Below are positions 52,627-60,759 of a stretch of DNA of 64,000 nt, one piece after another. The first letter of the stretch is position 1; every line of letters starts with the position of its first letter. Source of the DNA: CAWCDJ01 sp963836015 (GTDB lineage: Bacteria > Acidobacteriota > Terriglobia > Bryobacterales > Bryobacteraceae). Position numbers and translations under genes: made by a program. Location: NCBI GenBank assembly GCA_963836015.1, contig CAWIIF010000001.1:251962-315961 (forward strand). The letters are read 5' to 3'. The notes beneath the pieces were generated by a model. It worked only from the letters and a program-made list of their open reading frames with translations, was not told the DNA's origin and did no database searches.

Positions 52627-53351
52627 GACGGAAGCTGCTGGTCCTCAACATCGTGCTGGCCGGCGTGGTGGTTTACGCGGGCGTGCGGTTCCGGCGGGAG
52701 TGGGTGGCGGCGAAGCTGCGGGAGCACGCCGCGCTCGACCGGTTTGTACCCCCGGTGCCGCCGCCGAAGTTCACTCCGGCGCCGCTCGAGCCGCCCATAA
52801 TGCCCTCCGGCTACGCGGACGTCGCGAACAAGATGCTGTTCGACAAGTCGCGGAACCCGGTAGTGGTGGAAGTGGTGGCGCCTCCGCCTCCTCCTCCCCC
52901 GATGCCTCCCCTGCCCTTGTATCACGGGATGATGAACCTGGGGTCGGACGGCCCGACCCTGTTTTTCAGCCTGGGCGGGGGGGCGCCGCACCAGGCCGTT
53001 CATCCGGGCGAGACCATCGGCCAATTCAAGCTGGTGAGCGTCAATACTGATGAGATCACTTTGGAATGGGACGGCAAGGAAATCCACAAGAGCTTTGACG
53101 AGTTGAGCGACGCCGCGAAGAGCGCGCCCCGGCAGGACGAACCGGCGGGAAGCCGTACGGTAGCGCCGGCCGCAGCGTCGGCGGCGCCGGCTCCGCCGCC
53201 CAGGAGCGGCCCGGGTGAGGACACGGGCCGTGGCTTCCGGGCCTGCTCGATGAACGACGGCGTCGCGAACGGCGGGGTGGTGGACGGGTACCGCAAGGTA
53301 TCGTATCCGACGCCCTTCGGGCAAAGCTGCCGCTACGAACCGGTGAAGTAG
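52623..53351 (+). CDS. GspC-like type II secretion protein
   Basis: A 242-aa protein with a TTG start overlapping the previous stop. One N-terminal membrane helix (LVLNIVLAGVVVYAGV) is followed by a Pro-rich linker. An HR-like beta domain of the GspC/PilP kind comes next (YHGMMNLGSDGPTLFFSLGG, HPGETIGQFKLVSVNTDEITLEWDGKEI). The C-terminal 80 residues are Ala/Pro-rich and unlike a PDZ domain. GspC connects the inner platform to the secretin, and the position before gspD fits. Sequence similarity is moderate. Confidence 0.72.
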   Translation: MRRKLLVLNIVLAGVVVYAGVRFRREWVAAKLREHAALDRFVPPVPPPKFTPAPLEPPIMPSGYADVANKMLFDKSRNPVVVEVVAPPPPPPPMPPLPLYHGMMNLGSDGPTLFFSLGGGAPHQAVHPGETIGQFKLVSVNTDEITLEWDGKEIHKSFDELSDAAKSAPRQDEPAGSRTVAPAAASAAPAPPPRSGPGEDTGRGFRACSMNDGVANGGVVDGYRKVSYPTPFGQSCRYEPVK

Positions 53352-53378
53352 ATCCGGATCACAGAATTGGAGTTTGAA

Positions 53379-53804
53379 ATGAGACTGCTAATCGTTTTTT
53401 CTATTTCGGCGATGCTGCTCGCGGCGGCGGACCAACCGGGGGGCAAACCCAAGCCGGAGACAACGCCCAAGGCGGCGGCCAAGGCAACGGCCGCGAAGCC
53501 CCTGGCGATTCCGGCGGGCGCGGTGGAAGCCGACGGCGGCTGGCGCTACACGGATGCGCAAGGCAAGAAGTGGATTTACCGCAAGACGCCTTTTGGGGTG
53601 GCGCGGATGGAAGACAAGCCCGACACGCGTCCGGCAGTGCAGGCGGTCCGCCCGGAGGACGTCAAAGCCACGGAGAAGGGAGAGTACATTCTCTTCGAGC
53701 GCCCGGGCCCGTTCGGAACCTACAAATGGCAGGCCAGGAAGACGGAACTGAACGAGCTGGAGCAGGCCGCGTGGAACCACGCCCGCGCCGGTAAACAGGA
53801 CTAA
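53379..53804 (+). CDS. Small exported protein between gspC-like and gspD
   Basis: A 141-aa protein. GGAG seven bases before the ATG of MRLLIVFS sets the start. A signal peptide (LLIVFSISAMLLAAA) is followed by a Lys/Ala-rich linker (PKAAAKATAAKPLAIP), then a compact domain (GWRYTDAQGKKWIYRKTPFG, GEYILFERPGPFGTYKWQARK). No family is recognised. It lies between inner-membrane and outer-membrane secretion genes, four bases before gspD, so a pilotin-like or secretin-associated role is possible. Confidence 0.7.
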   Translation: MRLLIVFSISAMLLAAADQPGGKPKPETTPKAAAKATAAKPLAIPAGAVEADGGWRYTDAQGKKWIYRKTPFGVARMEDKPDTRPAVQAVRPEDVKATEKGEYILFERPGPFGTYKWQARKTELNELEQAAWNHARAGKQD

Positions 53805-53808
53805 GCTG

Positions 53809-56052
53809 ATGCGTCTTTTCCACTCCTTGCGGCTGGTGTTGCTGGGATGCGCCGCCGCCGCGGCCGCGCTGGCCCAGGCGCCTCCCGTCATCATGCAGGC
53901 GCCGAATCCAGAACTGGTCAAGCCGCAGACTCCTCCGCCGCAGGCACAACCCGCGCCGGCGCGGCAGGCACCGGGGGCTCAGCCGCAAACCCAGCCGGCC
54001 GCGCCGCGCCTGGCCGACAGCCGGGGCTTCCTGCTGGGCGGCGTATCCCTCAGCGAGATGATCGACATCCTCGCCAAGATGATGAAGATCAATTACATTC
54101 TGGACCCACGGGTGAAAGGCTCGGTCACCATATACACCTATGGCGAAGTGAAGCCGGTGGACCTGATGCCGTTGATGGAGACGATCCTCCGGGTGAACGG
54201 CGCCGCCATGGTGAAGGTGGGGGATCTGTACCGGATCGTGCCGGTAAACGCGGTGGCGCAACTTCCGGTGGACCCGGTAGTAAACGCCGATTCCAAGACG
54301 CTGCCGGACGACGAGCGCATCGTGCTCAACCTGATCTTCCTGAAGTACGCGACGGCCGGGGAGATCGATAAGCTGCTGGCGCCGTTCTATGGGGAAGGGG
54401 CGAGCCATTCGACCTACGACCCGGCCAACCTGCTGATCATCCAGGACAACAGCCGTAACATGAAGCGCACCATGGAGTTGATCAGCCTGTTCGATTCCGA
54501 TGCGTTCGCCGGGCAGCGGGTGCGTCTTTTCGATGTCAACAACAGCCGGCCTTCGGACCTGGTGAAGGAGCTGGACTCGGTGTTCAAGGCGTATTCGCTT
54601 TCCGAGAAGAGCTCGGCCGTGAAGTTCATACCGGTGGATCGCATCAACACCCTGATTGCAGTGGCCCCCAATCCGGGGATCTTCGTGGAAGTGTCGAAGT
54701 GGATCGACAAGCTGGACATCCCGGTCAAGATTACGGCCGGCGCGGTGAGCAATTATGTCTATCGCCTGAAGTACGGGCGGGCCGAAACGGTGGCGATGGC
54801 AATCATGGCCCTGTATAGCGGCAACCCCATGGCGATGATCGGGCTGAGCTCGATGATGTACGGCGGAATGGGCTACGGCGGCGGAGGCATGGGCTACGGC
54901 GGCGGGGGCATGGGATACGGCGGCGGCGGTATGGGCTACGGCGGCGGGGGCATGGGATACGGCGGCGGGGGCATGGGGTATGGCGGCGGGGGCATGGGCT
55001 ACGGCGGCATGGGGTTCAACCCGAACTACGCAGCACCCAATTACCCGCAGTCGCTCAGCGCGGCGCCGATCACGGGAGCCGCGGCGGCCGCCCCCTCGGT
55101 TTCGACGACGGGCACGGGGCTGACGGGCGCCTTCCTGGGCACCGGAGCGCAGCAGCAGCAGACCTCCTCGCAATATCCGCACGTCATACCGAACCCCTTC
55201 GACAACACGCTCCTGGTGCAGGGCACTCCGCAGGACTGGGAGCAGATCAAGAGCCTGCTGCGTCAGTTGGACATTCCCCCGCGACAGGTGCTGATCGACG
55301 CCAAGATTTACGAACTGGACCTGACGGGCGCGTTTTCAGCCGGTGTTTCGGCGTACCTGGACAAGAAAGACACCGGACCGATCTCGCGCACCCTGGCCGC
55401 CGCCACGGGAGCCGCGGGGCTGACTTTGTCGGCGGGCGCCCTGGTGCTGCGCAGCCACGAACTGCTGGCGGCGCTCAACGCGGCGGAGTCGCAGAACCAC
55501 TCGCGCGTGATATCGGCTCCCAGCATCATTGCGACCGACAGCATCCCGGCGACGATGAACGTAGGACAGGACGTACCGGTGCTGACCTCCTCGGGCGTGG
55601 CCGTGACCGGCAGCTCGTTCAATTCCGTAAGCAACCGCAGCACGGGCGTGACCCTGACCATCATGGCGCGGGTGAATTCGAGCGGCGTAGTCACGATGGA
55701 GATTCAACAGAACGTCAGCGAGCCGCAGGCCAACACGACCAGCAACATCAGCTCGCCCTCGTTTTCAAACCGTTCGTTCAGTACGCAGGTGACGGTGCAG
55801 GACGGCGACACGGTGGCGATCGGGGGGTTCATCGGGGAGTCCCATGTGGAGCAATCTTCGGGAGTTCCGGTGCTTTCCCGGATACCGATTGTCGGTGCGG
55901 CGTTCGGCTCGAAGAGCTACAGCAAGAGCCGGACGGAGCTGATCATCTTCCTGACCCCGCGGGTGATCTACGACACCAACCAGATCCAGGACGCGACGGA
56001 CGAGATCCGCGGCATGGTGAAGAAGCTTCAAAGGTCGATAAAGGAGCAATAG
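53809..56052 (+). CDS. gspD: Type II secretion secretin GspD
   Basis: Outer-membrane multimeric channel, 747 aa. A signal peptide and Pro/Gln-rich linker precede N-domains (GVSLSEMIDILAKMMKINYIL, VTIYTYGEVKPVDLMPLMET; further N-modules at about 160-330). A Gly/Met/Tyr repeat occupies residues 354-400. The secretin core follows (QVLIDAKIYELDLTG, VISAPSIIATDSIPATMNVGQDVPV, GVTLTIMARVNSSGVVTMEI, VQDGDTVAIGGFI, VPVLSRIPIVGAAFGSKS, ELIIFLTPRVI). It is the last gene of the operon and is followed by an inverted repeat. Confidence 0.94.
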   Translation: MRLFHSLRLVLLGCAAAAAALAQAPPVIMQAPNPELVKPQTPPPQAQPAPARQAPGAQPQTQPAAPRLADSRGFLLGGVSLSEMIDILAKMMKINYILDPRVKGSVTIYTYGEVKPVDLMPLMETILRVNGAAMVKVGDLYRIVPVNAVAQLPVDPVVNADSKTLPDDERIVLNLIFLKYATAGEIDKLLAPFYGEGASHSTYDPANLLIIQDNSRNMKRTMELISLFDSDAFAGQRVRLFDVNNSRPSDLVKELDSVFKAYSLSEKSSAVKFIPVDRINTLIAVAPNPGIFVEVSKWIDKLDIPVKITAGAVSNYVYRLKYGRAETVAMAIMALYSGNPMAMIGLSSMMYGGMGYGGGGMGYGGGGMGYGGGGMGYGGGGMGYGGGGMGYGGGGMGYGGMGFNPNYAAPNYPQSLSAAPITGAAAAAPSVSTTGTGLTGAFLGTGAQQQQTSSQYPHVIPNPFDNTLLVQGTPQDWEQIKSLLRQLDIPPRQVLIDAKIYELDLTGAFSAGVSAYLDKKDTGPISRTLAAATGAAGLTLSAGALVLRSHELLAALNAAESQNHSRVISAPSIIATDSIPATMNVGQDVPVLTSSGVAVTGSSFNSVSNRSTGVTLTIMARVNSSGVVTMEIQQNVSEPQANTTSNISSPSFSNRSFSTQVTVQDGDTVAIGGFIGESHVEQSSGVPVLSRIPIVGAAFGSKSYSKSRTELIIFLTPRVIYDTNQIQDATDEIRGMVKKLQRSIKEQ
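54868..55008 (+). repeat. 21-bp tandem repeat encoding MGYGGGG in gspD
   Basis: Six full 21-base units (54868-54993) plus a 15-base partial unit (54994-55008), each coding for MGYGGGG. Units differ mainly at third codon positions (GGC/GGA/GGG/GGT, TAC/TAT), so the protein repeat is kept while the DNA varies. It forms a flexible linker between N-domains of the secretin. Such arrays can change copy number in frame. Confidence 0.9.
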
Positions 56053-56098
56053 CGGCGGCGAGCGGGCGATCGCCTCTAATCCGAACTACGCCGCCGCT
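56051..56098 (+). terminator. Inverted repeat after gspD
   Basis: AGCGGCGGCG (56051-56060) and CGCCGCCGCT (56089-56098) are perfect reverse complements around a 28-base loop that itself contains the palindrome GGCGATCGCC (56065-56074). It begins at the gspD stop codon. No T-tract follows, so Rho-independent termination is uncertain. Confidence 0.4.
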
Positions 56099-56124
56099 TA
56101 CGATTGGCTGGGAGTGCTGGCGAT

Positions 56125-56667
56125 ATGGAGAAGCGGCTCATCCGGACGGTCGGACATTCCACGCGACCGGTCGATGCTTTGATCGAAATGCTGGAGGCGC
56201 ACGGCATACAGCGGCTCATCGACGTTCGAACGGTTCCCAAATCGCGATACAACCCACAGTACAATCGCGAGGCGCTGGAGCGATCCCTACGCGCCGCCGG
56301 CATCGGCTACGAGCACAGGAAAGCCCTCGGGGGGCTGCGGCATCCTCGCAAGGATTCACCAAACATGGCCTGGCGCAACGCGTCCTTTCGCGGCTATGCC
56401 GACTACATGCAAACGCCGGAGTTTGAGTCTGCCCTGAACGCGTTAGTTCAGGCTGCGGCTCACGAAGCGGTCGTGATTATGTGCGCCGAGGCTGTGCCGT
56501 GGCGCTGTCACCGCTCGCTGATTTCGGATGCTCTGACGGCGCGCGGTTGTCGGGTGGAGCACATCATGAGTGCAGCCAGGTCGGATCCGCACACCATGAC
56601 ATCCTTTGCGAGAGTGGAAGGGACATCGATTACCTATCCAGCCGGCGCACAGGAAAAATTGTTTTAG
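56125..56667 (+). CDS. DUF488 domain-containing protein
   Basis: A 180-aa DUF488 protein. It has TVGHSTRPVDALIEML, LIDVRTVPKSRYNPQYN, GIGYEHRKALGG, and the C-terminal block VVIMCAEAVPWRCHRSLIS with two cysteines. The family is widespread and of unknown biochemical role. The start is the ATG of MEKRLIRT with GGGAG ten bases upstream. It is a single gene, convergent with the DUF1801 gene across a dispersed repeat. Confidence 0.87.
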   Translation: MEKRLIRTVGHSTRPVDALIEMLEAHGIQRLIDVRTVPKSRYNPQYNREALERSLRAAGIGYEHRKALGGLRHPRKDSPNMAWRNASFRGYADYMQTPEFESALNALVQAAAHEAVVIMCAEAVPWRCHRSLISDALTARGCRVEHIMSAARSDPHTMTSFARVEGTSITYPAGAQEKLF

Positions 56668-56722
56668 GGCCGGGGCTGCAAGGGGAGAGGTTGTAACAAC
56701 AATATCGCCGGTCGCAAACAGT

Positions 56723-56774
56723 CTGTACCTGGTTTGCCTTTTGCGAGATCAAAATGCGTGTTACTTGCGGCGCA
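56723..56774. repeat. Dispersed intergenic repeat, copy B
   Basis: Second copy of the element at 18176-18228. It shares ctgtacctggtttgcc and tttgcgagatca almost exactly, followed by a partly conserved tail with TTACT and CGGCGC. It lies between the convergent DUF488 and DUF1801 genes. The DUF1801 stop is just outside it. Confidence 0.6.
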
Positions 56775-56779
56775 CTACA

Positions 56780-57181
56780 CTACCCGTTTTCGACGCGCGC
56801 CTTTATATCCGAGTACGCCGTATCGATGAGCCTGCTCAGTGCTGCTGCGTCTGAGGCCGTTCCCGGTCTCAGCTTCACATGACGCATGAACTTGCCTGTG
56901 CCTTGCAACAAGCGCGCCGGATCCGGCAGCGCTGCGCCGTGAAAGAATCCCACGTTCACGTGCGAAGTAAATACATTGACGTAGCCGAAGGGCGCATCTC
57001 CCAAACATGCCACCGGACAGCCGTCATGCAGGAGTTCCCGGACTTCGTCCCCGCACTTTCGCATCACCTCAAACCAGTGCTGCGCGATGGCTCCCAATTC
57101 ACCTGCATGCGCGTTCATCCACGCATCGATGGCGGGATCCCGCTCGACTCCGCCATTGAATCGCAGCAATTCCGTTCTCAT
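56780..57181 (-). CDS. DUF1801 domain-containing protein
   Basis: A 133-aa protein of the DUF1801/YdhG-like group. It has VRELLHDGCPVACLG, FGYVNVFTSHVNVGFFHGAALPDPARLLQGTGKFMRHVKL (read in segments) and a helical C-terminus. The fold is related to frataxin- and YjbR-like proteins; function unknown. The start at MRTELLRF follows the family; the longer in-frame extension overlaps the serine hydrolase gene. It is 16 bases downstream of that gene's stop, so probably co-transcribed. Confidence 0.8.
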   Translation of the reverse strand: MRTELLRFNGGVERDPAIDAWMNAHAGELGAIAQHWFEVMRKCGDEVRELLHDGCPVACLGDAPFGYVNVFTSHVNVGFFHGAALPDPARLLQGTGKFMRHVKLRPGTASDAAALSRLIDTAYSDIKARVENG

Positions 57182-57197
57182 CTCTGACAACGGCGCT

Positions 57198-58397
57198 TCA
57201 CTGCTCGATCGCCGCCGCTGCCATCGCCATGAAGCTGTTGATCTCGTCGGCCGTATCCCCGCCGCCGTTCGTACGCTGCATGAAAATGATACCGACCAGG
57301 TCCTTGGCCGGGTCCACCCAGCCATAGGTGCGATAGGCTCCGCCCTTCACATAACTGCCGATTGAGTTATAGCGAAAAGTGCCGAGAGCCTCGCGCACCA
57401 CCTCGAAGCCGAAGCCGTGCCCTACGCCGGGGGCGAAGCCTGCCTTCATCGAACCCGTATATGAGGTGGTCATCGCTTCGACGGCGGCCGCCGAGAGAAT
57501 CCGCTTACCATTCAGGGTGCCTTTGTTCAGCAGCATCTGGTGAAAGCGCGCCATATCTCCGGCCGTACTGAGCAGGCCGCCCTCCGGCGCCGGAAATTTC
57601 GGTTGCGGCAGGGAAACCCGCTTGAGCCCCGCGGGTTCGTAGGTGTAAACGGACGCGACGCGGCTCGCCTTTTCCTGCGGCACGAAGAAGAACGTGTCGT
57701 GCATTTCCAGCGGCTCAAAAACCCGTTCCGCCAAGAAACGGTCGTAGGGCTGGCCGCTCACCACTTCAATGACGCGGCCCAGCGCGGCGATGCCGATATT
57801 ACTGTAATTCCAGGCCGTGCCCGGTTCGAACAGCAGGGTTGCGCGGGAAACCATGGCCACTCTCTCCGCCAGCGTGTTTGGCGGTGTTTCGCGCGGCACG
57901 GTGCCCGGCAGTCCGGAAGTATGCGTCATCAGGTCGAGAATGTTGACCGGGCGTGACGGCGTGACCGCGGCGCAGTTATAGCCGGCCAGCGTGCCGCACG
58001 GATTCAGCTTCAAGTCCTTAAATTCCGGGAGATACTTTTCCACCGGATCGATCAGCGAGAGACGGCCCTCATCTACCAGGATCATGATGCCGGCGCAAGT
58101 GATGGGCTTCGTGACGGACGCCAGATGGAAGATGGTGTCCGGGCGCATCGGCGTTTTGCTTTCCAGGTCCTGATACCCGACCGCATCGAGACGGGCCAGA
58201 TGTCCGTGCCGGGCCACCAGAGTCACCACGCCGGCGGTTTTGCCGGCTTTGACGAACTCCTCCATCCGGACGGGAATGCGCGCTAAGCTTTCGGGATTCA
58301 TGCCGGCCGCGATGGGGTCGGCTTTATCTAAAACAAACGGGCCGGCGGCCAAGCCGGCCAGTGAACACGCCAGCAGAAGGAAAATGTTCGTTCTCAT
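57198..58397 (-). CDS. Exported serine hydrolase, class C beta-lactamase-like
   Basis: A 399-aa beta-lactamase/transpeptidase-fold hydrolase. A signal peptide (IFLLLACSLAGLAAG) precedes the SxxK motif SVTK (in FHLASVTKPI) and the YxN motif in WNYSNIG. C-terminal GHGFGFEVV occupies the third-motif area. Homologues are often esterases or D-aminopeptidases rather than true lactamases, so resistance should not be assumed. It heads a two-gene unit with DUF1801. Confidence 0.88.
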   Translation of the reverse strand: MRTNIFLLLACSLAGLAAGPFVLDKADPIAAGMNPESLARIPVRMEEFVKAGKTAGVVTLVARHGHLARLDAVGYQDLESKTPMRPDTIFHLASVTKPITCAGIMILVDEGRLSLIDPVEKYLPEFKDLKLNPCGTLAGYNCAAVTPSRPVNILDLMTHTSGLPGTVPRETPPNTLAERVAMVSRATLLFEPGTAWNYSNIGIAALGRVIEVVSGQPYDRFLAERVFEPLEMHDTFFFVPQEKASRVASVYTYEPAGLKRVSLPQPKFPAPEGGLLSTAGDMARFHQMLLNKGTLNGKRILSAAAVEAMTTSYTGSMKAGFAPGVGHGFGFEVVREALGTFRYNSIGSYVKGGAYRTYGWVDPAKDLVGIIFMQRTNGGGDTADEINSFMAMAAAAIEQ

Positions 58398-58521
58398 AGC
58401 AATGCAACACGCTCCACTTTATACCGAACCCGGCCCCGATTGTTAGCGGATAGCCGGCCAACTGCCCGCGACGGCTCCAACGTGCGGGTTGGATCCGCGT
58501 GAAGTTGTAGACTGTTGGTGG

Positions 58522-59055
58522 ATGAACGACGAAGCCCTCGACTTCAGTGCCATACTGCGGTCCGGGCGGTGCTTGTGGGCGTTGCTTACCCTCATCGTAT
58601 CGGCGGGTGCTTTCGGACAGTCAGACAACGTGACTCATGAAATCGCCGGTCTGAAGGATCCCGATTACAAAATCCGTGCGAGCGCAGCCCGCACGTTAGG
58701 CACGATGAAGGACCCGCGTGCTGTCGCGGCCCTCATCGCCGCGCTGAATCAATCGAGCGGCATGGAGGAAAGGGTTCCCGCCAGTTCGCTGGGAAGAATC
58801 GGCGCGCTGGCCGTCGATCCCGCGCTGAAGGACACAAACTCCGATATTCGCGCGGCGGCCGTTGCCGGGATCTACGGACACCGGGACGCCCCGGGATTTC
58901 TTCTCACCCCGTTTGACTTCGCGGGACTATTCTATCGGCGGGACTGGCGCGAGGCCAGGGACCCCCGCGTGATCGATCTCCTGATTGCTGCCTTGCTGCC
59001 GATCGCAAGGTGCTCTCGTATTGCGAGGAATAACTCATCATGTCTCATTCGTTGA
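58522..59055 (+). CDS. HEAT-repeat protein, truncated
   Basis: About 177 aa. A signal peptide-like segment (CLWALLTLIVSAGAFGQ) is followed by HEAT repeats (VTHEIAGLKDPDYKIRASAARTLG, DPRAVAALIAALNQ, NSDIRAAAVAGIYG, DPRVIDLLIAALL). The last repeat ends abruptly in IARCSRIARNN, unlike a HEAT repeat, and the frame stops 16 bases inside the next gene. Full-length relatives carry many more repeats, so this looks like a 5' fragment left by a rearrangement. Confidence 0.5.
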   Translation: MNDEALDFSAILRSGRCLWALLTLIVSAGAFGQSDNVTHEIAGLKDPDYKIRASAARTLGTMKDPRAVAALIAALNQSSGMEERVPASSLGRIGALAVDPALKDTNSDIRAAAVAGIYGHRDAPGFLLTPFDFAGLFYRRDWREARDPRVIDLLIAALLPIARCSRIARNNSSCLIR

Positions 59056-60164
59056 AGAATCTCTCTGTTTGGTTAGCAGTATTGTTGCTCCTGCTCTTTG
59101 CCGCCATACCTTTGAATGCGGCGGCTATCACCACGAATGGCAATGGCGAAGCCGTTGACGTCGGGATTTGGTATTGTGCGAATTGGGATGTCAATGGCCG
59201 CGGCTGGTGGCCGTTGAGCAGTTATCGGCCGCTGCTTCCCAACGGACAATATGGCATGCACGACGGCGCAGACATCAATGTGGTCGACTATCATCTTCAG
59301 CAACTGGCCGGTGCAAAAATCGACTTTATCTTGTTCGACGACACCAATGGCGATTTCAACCATTACGGGCCGCAAAACGTCTGGATCAAAGAAAAGTCCA
59401 AAAGCGTTTGCGCCAGGATCAAACTCTGGAATGAGCGGCACCCGTGGAAAATCAAATATGCCTTTGCCATCGGGTCGCAGTTCATTGACGATCGGGAATA
59501 CCCCACGGCCAAAAGCTATGATGTGATTGAGCAGCAGGCGCGCTGCATTGCCGAAGAGGTCTTCAATAATCGCCTGTTCCATTCCGGCGATTATTATCAG
59601 ATCGATGGCAAGCCGCTGCTGGTGGTCCTCGACTACAAAACAGATGCGCGGACCAGGTGGGCAAATCATCCGGGCAGCAAGAGTTGGGCCAATCGATATT
59701 CTATCCGCTGGGCCGGCACCAGCGGCCGCTATAGCGCGGCGCCGGGCGATTATGGCTGGGCCATGAACAGCGCGGGAGTCCTGCTCCATCCCGAAGTGGA
59801 ATATCTGCAACCAGGCCATGACAACCATCTTCCGGCAGGCGCCGGCTGGATGCACACGTTGCGAAGGCAAGGCGACTATTACGTGAACAATTGGAATAAG
59901 ATTCTAAGCAATCCCCTCCCTAGGATTGTTATGATTGGCGCCTTCAATGATTACACCGAAGACTCCGCCGTCTGGACGGCCGACACCAGCCGCGATTACC
60001 CGGGAACCCGCTTGCCGATTGAACGCTGGGACGGCCATGATGGGAAGCTACATCCGTCCATGTACTGGGACTATACGGTGGGAGTCATCCGCACCTTGCG
60101 TTACGGTTCTCCGAAACCCGGCATGGCAGGTTCAGCGCCGGCCCTTGCCGCGGATAGGGAGTGA
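59040..60164 (+). CDS. Secreted GH99/GH71-like TIM-barrel protein, lower GC
   Basis: A 374-aa exported protein with leader WLAVLLLLLFAAIPLNAAA and GCGAGGA about ten bases before the ATG. It has VGIWYCANWDVNGRGWWP, DYHLQQLAGAKIDFILFDDT, YYQIDGKPLLVVLDYK and PRIVMIGAFNDYTEDSA. This resembles GH99 and GH71-type alpha-mannan or alpha-glucan hydrolases (WYxxW then a beta-alpha barrel), but the family is not certain. Codon use is visibly less GC-biased than neighbours, suggesting horizontal acquisition. It overlaps the HEAT fragment by 16 bases. Confidence 0.62.
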   Translation: MSHSLKNLSVWLAVLLLLLFAAIPLNAAAITTNGNGEAVDVGIWYCANWDVNGRGWWPLSSYRPLLPNGQYGMHDGADINVVDYHLQQLAGAKIDFILFDDTNGDFNHYGPQNVWIKEKSKSVCARIKLWNERHPWKIKYAFAIGSQFIDDREYPTAKSYDVIEQQARCIAEEVFNNRLFHSGDYYQIDGKPLLVVLDYKTDARTRWANHPGSKSWANRYSIRWAGTSGRYSAAPGDYGWAMNSAGVLLHPEVEYLQPGHDNHLPAGAGWMHTLRRQGDYYVNNWNKILSNPLPRIVMIGAFNDYTEDSAVWTADTSRDYPGTRLPIERWDGHDGKLHPSMYWDYTVGVIRTLRYGSPKPGMAGSAPALAADRE

Positions 60165-60759
60165 GAAGCCGACTTTCGTTCCCAATTCAGGGACCGCGCG
60201 AAGGCGGATCGGGCCAGTGTTAGCTTGAACTACCGGACAGCGGAAGTCTCATAGCGCACATCCGAAGGTGGGCTAAGTCGGGGAGCGCGCCATCGCGGGA
60301 GTAGGGTTCTGCGAATTGTGTACGCCGCCGCCCGTGTCCGGTCCCGGCTCCACAGCGTCACGTCTGTGCGGCTGTGGCCGGCATAACCATCGCATCAACT
60401 CCCCCTTTCTGACTTACTTTTCTTCTTGACACGGCTCACGCGATCGGATATACACAACTAGGTTTCACTTGGTTGAGTATAGGGGATGAAGCGGCGCGGG
60501 AGCCGAGCCGGCGCGAATCCGGCCGCGGGGACCTGGCACGCTCACCGATGTCCTTCCTCTTAGATTCAGCGCCATAACGGCCATGCCCCGCCATTGCGAG
60601 GCATGACTCGAAAATAGGGTCGTGAATGCCGGTCCCCGGACCGGCCTCAGAGGCTTTGTGTATTCGTCTGAGTTCAGCCTGGGACTGCCGCGAAGTGGAC
60701 CGGCACATCCGAAACCGCACGGGCGTGAATCAACGGTGAGTGCGTGACTCGAACGTTGA
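60165..60759. other. Non-coding stretch of about 600 bases in the accessory segment
   Basis: No convincing gene on either strand; the open frames here are short and of unlike composition. It holds a near-consensus promoter at 60426-60454 and an 18-bp palindrome GCCGGTCC-CC-GGACCGGC (60628-60645). It probably represents the degraded 5' part of the TonB-receptor gene whose C-terminus follows. Confidence 0.6.
60426..60454 (+). promoter_or_regulatory. Near-consensus sigma-70 promoter without an intact downstream gene
   Basis: TTGACA (60426-60431), a 17-base spacer and TATACA (60449-60454): a perfect -35 and 5/6 -10. It is directed toward the truncated TonB-receptor fragment about 300 bases downstream. 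It may be the relic promoter of that receptor or drive a small RNA. Confidence 0.5.

Noticed and set aside
53662..55182. A 506-residue minus-strand open frame opposite gspD, with His/Ala/Val repeats
   Set aside because: The repeats are the antisense reading of the MGYGGGG array in gspD; no ribosome site or domain.
56065..56074. GGCGATCGCC palindrome similar to the HIP1 element of cyanobacteria
   Set aside because: A single occurrence inside the loop of a larger inverted repeat; all other evidence points away from cyanobacteria.
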